A DNA stretch of 5,196 nt from an uncultured Collinsella sp. Lineage in GTDB: Bacteria > Actinomycetota > Coriobacteriia > Coriobacteriales > Coriobacteriaceae. A model generated the notes under the pieces. That model was not told the DNA's origin. It saw nothing but the letters and a program-made list of their open reading frames with translations, and ran no database searches. Both the position numbers and the translations under genes were made by a program. Of the stretch, positions 1 through 4,273 are shown one piece after another. Each line of letters starts with the position of its first letter. Positions within the stretch are counted from its first letter, which is position 1. The DNA lies in contig CATZIG010000146.1 in assembly GCA_958419975.1 (NCBI GenBank), forward strand, positions 1 through 5,196, given 5' to 3'.

Positions 1-379
1 GCTGCAGGTTGGTAAGGATAGCCGCCAGGTCGCCGGTGCGCGCGATGGCAGGGCCACTCGTCGTCTTGATCTGAGCGCCCAGCTCGTTGGCGATAACGGT
101 GGCCAGCGTGGTCTTGCCCAGGCCCGGAGGACCCGAGAAAATCACGTGGTCGAGCGTCTCGCCACGGCTCTGCGCCGCTTCGATCAACACGCGTAGGCTC
201 TGCTTGATGTGCTCCTGGCCACAGTAATCGTCCAGGCGCTGGGGGCGCAAAGTGCGGTCGACATCGAGATCCTCGGCCGTCAGCTCCGAGCCCACCATGC
301 GCTCGCCGTGCGCCATGGATGCCGCCGGCGAGTTGCCGGGCGTCGCCCACAGGTCCTGAGAGTCATCGGCTTCCCACAT
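1..379 (-). CDS. ruvB: Holliday junction branch migration ATPase RuvB, N-terminal 126 residues (cut by left edge)
   Basis: RuvB is the AAA+ motor that, with RuvA, drives branch migration of Holliday junctions in recombinational repair. I translated the minus strand from the ATG at 379. The frame stays open to base 1. After a variable N-terminal tail of about 40 residues comes RTLRPQRLDDYCGQ (residues 42-55), the typical RuvB entry motif. The Walker A loop GPPGLGKTT lies at 83-91, and TSGPAIARTGDLAAILTNL at 107-125 matches the conserved stretch that follows it in the family. Walker B, the sensors and the winged-helix domain would lie outside the window. The start ATG shares its A with the ruvA stop codon (TGATG), and no strong ribosome binding site precedes it, which suggests translational coupling. 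The N-terminal tail before the conserved core is longer than in E. coli RuvB; an internal start at Met22 or Met28 cannot be excluded. Identification is very secure. Confidence 0.96.
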   Translation of the reverse strand, partial: MWEADDSQDLWATPGNSPAASMAHGERMVGSELTAEDLDVDRTLRPQRLDDYCGQEHIKQSLRVLIEAAQSRGETLDHVIFSGPPGLGKTTLATVIANELGAQIKTTSGPAIARTGDLAAILTNLQ

Positions 380-999
380 CACGCATCCATTCCAAGTCGC
401 TTAAGCGCCGCGCCGAGCAGATCCTCGACACGCATATTCTGCCCATCATACCCGCTCAGGGCAACATCGGTCTCCTGCGGGCTAAAGCCCATGGAAAGGA
501 GCGCCGCACGGGCATCATCGATCACCGAGGGAGCGGCAGCGGGCACGGGCATCGCAACCTGTCCGGGAATCACGTCGACCGGCACAAAGCCCTTATCCTT
601 GGCAAAGGTACTCTTGAGTTCCAGGATCAGGCGCTGAGCTGTCTTTTTGCCCACACCGGGTACCTTGGCCATGCCCTTGTCGTCCTCGGCCATCACCAGC
701 GAATACAGCTGCCCCACGGTATAGGTGGAAAGCACGGCAAGCGCCAAGCGCGGGCCAACGCCCGAGACAGACACGAGCCGATCGAACATCGTGCGCTCAT
801 CCTTAGAGGAAAAACCGAAAAGTGTCATGGCGTCCTCGCGCACCTGCATACGCGTGTAGAGGCGGACCTCGCCGCCGGGCGTCGGCAACGTGGCCGCAGT
901 GCTGCCCGAGATGCCGAGCTCAAAGCCAACGCCCGACACATCGACGACAGCAGAGCTCATCGTGGACTCGACAAGCGTTCCGTGGAGCTGGGAAATCAT
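379..999 (-). CDS. ruvA: Holliday junction branch migration protein RuvA
   Basis: RuvA is the tetrameric Holliday-junction-binding subunit that holds the junction open and docks the RuvB motors. The product is 206 aa, the usual family length. Domain I (about 1-62) is the OB fold starting MISQLHGTLVE. It carries the acidic pin E55-D56 in VREDAM, at the same numbering as the E. coli pin that separates strands. Domain II holds two helix-hairpin-helix motifs, VSGVGPRLALAVL (78-90) and VPGVGKKTAQRLILEL (113-128), which grip the DNA backbone. A flexible linker rich in Val, Pro and Ala (about 138-158) leads to domain III (159-206), the RuvB-contacting three-helix domain, with ALLSMGFSPQE and VEDLLGAALKRLG. 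A GAGAGGA ribosome binding site lies inside the end of ruvC. The start overlaps the ruvC stop by one base, and the stop overlaps the ruvB start the same way. An open frame extends far upstream of this ATG, but that part overlaps ruvC and has no RuvA similarity. Confidence 0.97.
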   Translation of the reverse strand: MISQLHGTLVESTMSSAVVDVSGVGFELGISGSTAATLPTPGGEVRLYTRMQVREDAMTLFGFSSKDERTMFDRLVSVSGVGPRLALAVLSTYTVGQLYSLVMAEDDKGMAKVPGVGKKTAQRLILELKSTFAKDKGFVPVDVIPGQVAMPVPAAAPSVIDDARAALLSMGFSPQETDVALSGYDGQNMRVEDLLGAALKRLGMDA

Positions 1000-1520
1000 C
1001 AGTATCCGGTTCCTCTCTGTTGATAGAACTCGCCACCGGTGAGGGCGCGGGTGCGGCTGAGGTTTACGTGGCAGATGGCGCAGGCCAGGGCATCGGCGGC
1101 ATGGTCGGGATGCGGGTCGTGGTCGAGCTGTGTGAGCGTGCGTACCATGTAGGCGACCTGCCGCTTGTCCGCGGCGCCGGTGCCCACCACAGCCTGTTTG
1201 ATCTGCATGGGCGTGTACTCGCCAATCTCGAGCGCGCACTCCGAAAGCGCCACAAGCGCAGCACCTCGGGCATGCGCCGTGGGGATGGCCGAGCGAACGT
1301 TGGCGCCAAAGTAAATGCTCTCGATAGCAGCGGTATCGGGACGATAGCGTTCGACAACGCCCTTGAGGTCGCGGGCGATATGCGACAGGCGTACCGCGAG
1401 CGGACTTCCGGCACTGGTCTCGATGCAGCCATAGGCACGGCAGCGAACCTCGCCACGCCGCTCCTCGATAATCCCCCAACCCGTATGAGCCAAACCGGGG
1501 TCGATGCCCAAGATAACCAA
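999..1520 (-). CDS. ruvC: Crossover junction endodeoxyribonuclease RuvC
   Basis: RuvC is the dimeric RNase H-fold nuclease that resolves Holliday junctions by symmetric nicking, working with RuvAB. I chose the TTG at 1520 as start. It gives a protein beginning MVILGIDPGLAHTGWG, the normal RuvC N-terminus, and a length of 173 aa, equal to E. coli RuvC. It also sits 5 nt after a strong GAGGGGAGG ribosome binding site. A TTG 21 bases upstream (1541) is in frame but would place that site inside the gene. The acidic active site is visible as D7 (GIDPG), E67 (IESIYFGAN), H140 and D143 (DHAADALACAICH). The His in third position is the form described for Thermus thermophilus RuvC (D-E-H-D), in contrast to D-E-D-D in E. 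coli. It is the first gene of the ruvCAB operon and overlaps ruvA by one base. A LexA box lies 55 nt upstream of the start. Confidence 0.96.
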   Translation of the reverse strand: MVILGIDPGLAHTGWGIIEERRGEVRCRAYGCIETSAGSPLAVRLSHIARDLKGVVERYRPDTAAIESIYFGANVRSAIPTAHARGAALVALSECALEIGEYTPMQIKQAVVGTGAADKRQVAYMVRTLTQLDHDPHPDHAADALACAICHVNLSRTRALTGGEFYQQRGTGY

Positions 1521-1525
1521 GCCAA

Positions 1526-1534
1526 CCTCCCCTC
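1526..1534 (-). promoter_or_regulatory. ruvC ribosome binding site that decides the TTG start
   Basis: The minus strand reads GAGGGGAGG here, then TTGGC, then the TTG at 1520. The match to the anti-Shine-Dalgarno sequence is strong and the 5-nt spacing is good. This supports the TTG at 1520 over the in-frame TTG at 1541, which lies upstream of this site. Confidence 0.8.
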
Positions 1535-1575
1535 GCCACAAGCACAGCGCAAGACAAGGCCCCGCGCATCATTCA

Positions 1576-1589
1576 CGAACGTCTGTTCT
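1576..1589 (-). promoter_or_regulatory. LexA (SOS) box controlling ruvCAB
   Basis: The minus strand reads AGAACAGACGTTCG. The core GAAC-N4-GTTC is complete, and the central AGAC fits the RNRY of the Bacillus/actinobacterial Cheo-box consensus CGAACRNRYGTTCG, giving 13 of 14 positions. The site lies in the only intergenic region upstream of ruvC, 55 nt before its start, and abuts a possible -10 element (TATTCT, 1595-1590), where bound LexA would block RNA polymerase. The ruvC operon is a known SOS target in other actinobacteria such as Mycobacterium. Binding itself is inferred, not shown. Confidence 0.82.
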
Positions 1590-1610
1590 AGAATAACACA
1601 ACGGGGTCAA
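1590..1610 (-). promoter_or_regulatory. Possible ruvC promoter elements
   Basis: On the minus strand a good -35-like TTGACC (1610-1605) is followed by TATTCT (1595-1590) and an overlapping TAGAAC (1590-1585). The spacers are 9 and 14 nt, both shorter than the normal 16-18, so these cannot be combined into a standard sigma-70 promoter with confidence. The placement next to the LexA box makes this the most likely promoter region, but the exact hexamers are uncertain. Confidence 0.35.
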
Positions 1611-1629
1611 GATGCTTAGTTGAAGTATC

Positions 1630-1654
1630 GGGGTTGGGAGCGAATCCCATCCCC
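1630..1654 (-). terminator. Hairpin directly after the NadE-like gene, possible terminator
   Basis: On the minus strand GGGG-A-TGGGA, loop TTCGC, TCCCA-A-CCCC forms a 9-bp stem with one A/A mismatch. It begins 3 nt after the TAA stop of the NadE-like gene. The position and GC-rich lower stem fit a terminator. However, the following bases (GATACTTCAACT) contain no T run, so it may be a weak or Rho-assisted terminator, or an mRNA 3' end stabiliser. The structure is nearly symmetric and could also form on the plus strand. Confidence 0.5.
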
Positions 1655-1657
1655 AGT

Positions 1658-3643
1658 TTAGTTCTGCGAGAAGAATGGGAACTGTCGGGGATCAACCGGC
1701 GGATGCGGCATCGGGCCACCCTGGGGACCACCTTGCGAGCCGCCCTGACCGCCCATCATCTTATCGATGGCGTCCTGAACTTCGCCCTCGAACTTTTTCA
1801 TTCCCTCGTGCAAACGACGCTGACCGTCCTCAGAGCGCAGCTCCTCCATTTGCTCGGGCGAAATACCCAGTAGCTCGCCCAACACGCCCATCATCTCGTT
1901 TCGCACGCGCTCGCTCGTATCCTCGTCAGCAAAACGGCGCACCTCGGCGCGCGCCAGCGAATCGACCGTCATACGCTCCTTGCCGTTAAGCCCCAGGTCG
2001 GACCACGCGAGCATGTACGGCCAGGCGCGCTCGGCAAACGAACGGGGAGAGACGATCGGCGCCGTCGGCAACATGCGGCGGGCAGCCTCACCCTGTCGAA
2101 CGAGCATCAGCAGCAGCGAGCAGGCCTCAGGTTTGCCAGTGGCCATCGGGATGTCGTCGAACGATCGATTGCGGTCCACGTGCGCCTCGAGCGCGCCATC
2201 GACCTCACCCGGCTCAAGCCCGCCGAGCAGCTGTGCCGCGCGGTCGAGCATATCGACCGGACCGTCGAGCGTCGAGAGCGCCTGCGCCAGCACGCGCTCC
2301 ATGCAGTCTTCCACCGCGTTGAGCGTCACGAGCTCTTGGGGCACCACGGCAGACGTGCGATTGCGCACACGCGCCACAAACTCAAGCGTCGACAGGTACA
2401 CATCGCCAAAGGGCGCAAAGTCGCCCTGGTAGCCGCCGCAAAGCGCCGGCGCCGCCAGCGCGTACTCGGTTTTGGACAGCGGGCTCAGCGCCATCGCACC
2501 CAGCTCGAGCGCCGTGTCCTCCAGCATAAGGCCTAGCGTGCGCGAGCGCAGACGCTCGGCATCGCCCGCCGACACGTCGCGATCGAGCACACGCGCCGCA
2601 TCCGGTGCATCGCGCTCGACGGTGCGAATGTGCAAACGCTCGGCAATGGAGCGGACGGCGGCACAGCGGGCAGCCTCGGCCTCTTCCTGCGCCGGCGTAA
2701 AGATACGGTTGCGCCCCAGCACCAGGCCAATCACATTACGCGGGCCCAGAGCGTCAACGGCCAGCGCCGTCAGCAAAGACGACGGCAAGTCACCCTCGAG
2801 TGCCACCACAGCACGCGAAGCACCGTGGGCTCGGGCGTTGTCGCGCACGGCGAGCACCAGCGCCTGCCACAGCCACTCCTCGGAACGGAACTCGGGCAGT
2901 TCGTGATCTTCCAGGGCATCGAGCATCACGCCACGCTGAATCTCCTGAACCAGCAGGCTCTCCTCAAAACACGGCGCCTGGGCCACCACGCGACCGCAGT
3001 CGTCGAGCACAAACGAACCGCCGGTATACACCGACTCGTCATAGGCACCGACCGGCGCCATGCAGGCAAACCACACGCTGCGCTTGGATGCGATCTTGCG
3101 GTAGGCGCCGCTGCGAACGGCGGCAATGGCGGCAGTCTCGCGGTCGGTCATGTCAAACGCGTTGAATTGGAAATACGCAATGAGGTCAACACCGGTCGGC
3201 AGCATCTCGAGTTCGCGGTCCAAGTCAAAAATCACGGCGATGCGCACGCCATCCACGTCGAACACCGGCGGCGCCCAACGTGTGTCGTTGTTCTCGCCGC
3301 GCTGCAGGGCAATGCTCGAACGCGCCGGCACCACATGACCGTCCTTGAGCATCATGTAGTCGAGCAGCGGCTGGCCCTCAAACGAAACCGCCGCGGGCAC
3401 GATGCAGATCATGTCAAGCTCCTGGATACGCTCGGCGACACCAGTCAAGCCGGCAAGCACGTCGTGCTCAAAGTCGGCAGCGCCCACCAGGCCACCGGGC
3501 ATGGCGCCCATAAAGAGCGGAGCCGGAACGCACAGCACGCGCGCCCCGCGCTCGTGGGCCAGACGAGCCTGGTCCTCGATGCGGCCGCAAATGCCCTCAA
3601 TATCACCCAGGCGCATATCGATCTGTGCAAGCGCGAGCTTCAT
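1658..3643 (-). CDS. NadE-like protein (glutamine-dependent NAD+ synthetase family), catalytic motifs degenerate in both domains
   Basis: The 661-aa product follows the layout of glutamine-dependent NAD+ synthetase, which normally amidates deamido-NAD+ using ammonia from its own glutaminase domain. Residues 1-235 are nitrilase-like: MKLALAQIDMRLGDIEG at the start, and VGAYDESVYTGGSFVLDD near 198-215, resembling the VGGQDELVFDGGS region of NadE. Residues about 265-430 resemble the ATP-pyrophosphatase domain: SLLTALAVDALG follows the PP-loop position and FAPFGDVYLSTLEFVARVRN lies near 409-428. The segment near 520-543 (EAARRMLPTAPIVSPRSFAE) resembles the NadE C-terminus. Key residues are replaced. 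The catalytic Glu of PEL is Ala41 (PAP), the Lys region (about 106-116) has no Lys, and the nucleophile Cys of CEDLW is Phe139 (IFDLD). SGGIDS in the PP-loop reads EGDLPS (283-288). A charged, then Gln/Gly/Pro-rich extension follows to residue 661. The ATG at 3643 is preferred to that at 3670 because GGAAAGGG (3658-3651) precedes it by 7 nt. The frame is intact with no frameshift. Family membership is fairly sure; NAD+ synthetase activity is doubtful. Confidence 0.8.
   Translation of the reverse strand: MKLALAQIDMRLGDIEGICGRIEDQARLAHERGARVLCVPAPLFMGAMPGGLVGAADFEHDVLAGLTGVAERIQELDMICIVPAAVSFEGQPLLDYMMLKDGHVVPARSSIALQRGENNDTRWAPPVFDVDGVRIAVIFDLDRELEMLPTGVDLIAYFQFNAFDMTDRETAAIAAVRSGAYRKIASKRSVWFACMAPVGAYDESVYTGGSFVLDDCGRVVAQAPCFEESLLVQEIQRGVMLDALEDHELPEFRSEEWLWQALVLAVRDNARAHGASRAVVALEGDLPSSLLTALAVDALGPRNVIGLVLGRNRIFTPAQEEAEAARCAAVRSIAERLHIRTVERDAPDAARVLDRDVSAGDAERLRSRTLGLMLEDTALELGAMALSPLSKTEYALAAPALCGGYQGDFAPFGDVYLSTLEFVARVRNRTSAVVPQELVTLNAVEDCMERVLAQALSTLDGPVDMLDRAAQLLGGLEPGEVDGALEAHVDRNRSFDDIPMATGKPEACSLLLMLVRQGEAARRMLPTAPIVSPRSFAERAWPYMLAWSDLGLNGKERMTVDSLARAEVRRFADEDTSERVRNEMMGVLGELLGISPEQMEELRSEDGQRRLHEGMKKFEGEVQDAIDKMMGGQGGSQGGPQGGPMPHPPVDPRQFPFFSQN
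1712..1747 (-). repeat. Three 12-bp in-frame repeats encoding Gln-Gly-Gly-Ser/Pro
   Basis: Within the 3' end of the NadE-like gene, the units CAGGGCGGCTCG, CAAGGTGGTCCC and CAGGGTGGCCCG follow each other and encode QGGS, QGGP and QGGP (residues 633-644). They form a flexible low-complexity tail. Third-position differences between units suggest an old duplication or selection on the peptide rather than recent slippage. Confidence 0.75.
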
Positions 3644-3650
3644 GGCCCAG

Positions 3651-3658
3651 CCCTTTCC
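3651..3658 (-). promoter_or_regulatory. Ribosome binding site choosing the NadE-like start
   Basis: GGAAAGGG on the minus strand lies 7 nt before the ATG at 3643. The in-frame ATG at 3670 has only ACTACGATTTCG before it, with no ribosome binding site. The protein from 3643 begins MKLALAQIDMRLGD, a typical nitrilase-fold first strand. Confidence 0.65.
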
Positions 3659-3682
3659 GTCGTAAACCATCGAAATCGTAGT

Positions 3683-3715
3683 AAAAGCGCCGGCCGCATA
3701 ATGCAGCCGGCGCTT
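3683..3715 (-). terminator. Intrinsic terminator after the superoxide reductase gene
   Basis: On the minus strand AAGCGCCGGC (3715-3706) pairs perfectly with GCCGGCGCTT (3694-3685) over 10 bp. The loop is 11 nt and can close three more inner pairs. The 3' arm runs into four consecutive T (3686-3683). It lies 45 nt after the superoxide reductase stop and about 40 nt before the NadE-like start, so it should separate the two transcripts. The spacer between the stop and this hairpin also contains a small GC-rich palindrome (3741-3752). Confidence 0.78.
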
Positions 3716-3760
3716 GCATGTGCATATGCTAGCTATGATACCCCGAGCGGGGGCGCGCTC

Positions 3761-4123
3761 CTAGAATGTCGCGGACCACAGCCCGTGCAGGTTGCAGTAG
3801 GCATAGACGGTACCGGTCTTGGAGCCGCCCGCGAAAAACGTCGCGGGTTTCATGCCGGGCTCAAGGTAATGAACCTCTAAGCGGCCCTCGGCCTCAAGGG
3901 CGATCCACTCAATGTAGTGCTCGGGCAGGCTGGGGTGCTCGACCGAGCCAACGCGTGCGCGAATCACGTGACCGTCACGCTCGGTCTCGACAACAGGCAC
4001 GTGCTTCTCGTGCGCCGCGTCCTCAGTGTTTGCAGTCAGTTCCGTGCAACCGGCAGGGGTCGCAACGTCGTCGCCAAGGGCAGCGATGAGCTTGCCGTCA
4101 GGGTCCTTAAAGAATTTCGCCAT
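3761..4123 (-). CDS. Superoxide reductase (desulfoferrodoxin family), centre II intact, centre I cysteines lost
   Basis: This 120-aa cytosolic protein should reduce superoxide to hydrogen peroxide without making oxygen, a defence typical of anaerobes. The catalytic non-haem iron centre (four His and one Cys) is complete: H41 in EKHVPVVE, H63 and H69 in VEHPSLPEHYIEWI, C110 and H113 in YCNLHGLW. The conserved E39-K40 pair before the first His, which assists catalysis in the family, is also present. The N-terminus (MAKFFKDPDGKLIAAL) aligns by eye with the desulforedoxin-like domain of two-iron desulfoferrodoxins. There, however, the CxxC is replaced by D7-P-D-G10 and the CC pair by G25-C26, so the Fe(Cys)4 centre I cannot form. 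This resembles the class III (Treponema pallidum type) enzymes. The ATG at 4123 is supported by AAAGGAG six bases upstream; an open frame extends further to 4264, but it lies in the leader. Electron donor (rubredoxin or similar) is not encoded here. Confidence 0.93.
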   Translation of the reverse strand: MAKFFKDPDGKLIAALGDDVATPAGCTELTANTEDAAHEKHVPVVETERDGHVIRARVGSVEHPSLPEHYIEWIALEAEGRLEVHYLEPGMKPATFFAGGSKTGTVYAYCNLHGLWSATF

Positions 4124-4129
4124 GATGTT

Positions 4130-4136
4130 CTCCTTT
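4130..4136 (-). promoter_or_regulatory. Strong ribosome binding site of the superoxide reductase gene
   Basis: AAAGGAG on the minus strand stands 6 nt before the ATG at 4123. It fixes the start at this ATG rather than at codons further upstream in the same open frame. Confidence 0.85.
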
Positions 4137-4156
4137 GCTGATGTGCCAATGTTCTT

Positions 4157-4190
4157 GATGGTTCTTATGCCCAAAGGCAGACAAACCATC
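4157..4190 (-). promoter_or_regulatory. Nested inverted repeat in the superoxide reductase leader
   Basis: On the minus strand GATGGTT (4190-4184) and AACCATC (4163-4157) are perfect 7-bp arms. Inside them TGCC and GGCA form a second 4-bp stem closing a TTTG loop, with a symmetric 4/4 internal loop (TGTC/TAAG). The 3' edge lies about 20 nt before the ribosome binding site. It could be an operator or a folded 5' leader. No T run follows, so it is not a terminator. The regulator is unknown. Recognisable -35 and -10 hexamers were not found nearby. Confidence 0.45.
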
Positions 4191-4216
4191 CACGGCATTG
4201 CAAATGAACACATAAC

Positions 4217-4252
4217 GGGCGGGGACGATGGGACAGCGCGTGCCATCCGCCC
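4217..4252 (-). terminator. Bulged hairpin after the SNF2 helicase gene, weak terminator candidate
   Basis: On the minus strand GGGCG-GATGG pairs with CCATC-(GTCCC bulge)-CGCCC across an 11-nt loop, 21 nt after the helicase stop. A competing small hairpin (CCGCC/GGCGG, 4258-4247) overlaps its 5' arm. The bases that follow (GTTATGTGTTCATTTG) are only moderately T-rich. It may end the helicase transcript, but this is uncertain. Confidence 0.3.
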
Positions 4253-4273
4253 TGGCGGCCCCACCCGAGCGGG

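Noticed and set aside
379..1572. A 397-codon minus-strand open frame extending ruvA upstream
   Set aside because: The portion above 999 overlaps ruvC in another frame and has no RuvA character. The ATG at 999 gives the standard 206-aa RuvA.
822..1619. A 265-codon plus-strand open frame opposite ruvC/ruvA
   Set aside because: It lies antisense to two certain genes, runs through the LexA box region and shows no recognisable motif.
1605..1654. Possible tRNA-like remnant (GGGGTC ... GCGAATCCCATCCCCA on the plus strand)
   Set aside because: The segment is only about 50 nt, the T-loop lacks the TTC start, and no anticodon arm or full acceptor pairing can be drawn. The hairpins explain the resemblance.
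1658..3643. Idea that the NadE-like gene is a decaying pseudogene
   Set aside because: There is no internal stop or frameshift over 661 codons, the composition is normal and fold motifs are well kept. Loss is concentrated at catalytic residues, which fits a retained pseudoenzyme better.
3741..3752. Small palindrome CCCCGAGCGGGG after the superoxide reductase stop
   Set aside because: The 4-bp stem with a tetraloop is short and common in GC-rich DNA, and no T run follows it. The 10-bp hairpin at 3685-3715 is the convincing terminator.
2630..3880. A 416-codon plus-strand open frame opposite the NadE-like gene
   Set aside because: It is an antisense shadow of a GC-rich gene: composition is dominated by His, Arg, Gln and Ala, and no domain is recognisable. 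The minus-strand frame has clear family motifs.
4124..4264. N-terminal extension of the superoxide reductase (47 extra codons)
   Set aside because: It covers the leader structures and lacks similarity to the family. A strong AAAGGAG site marks the start at 4123.
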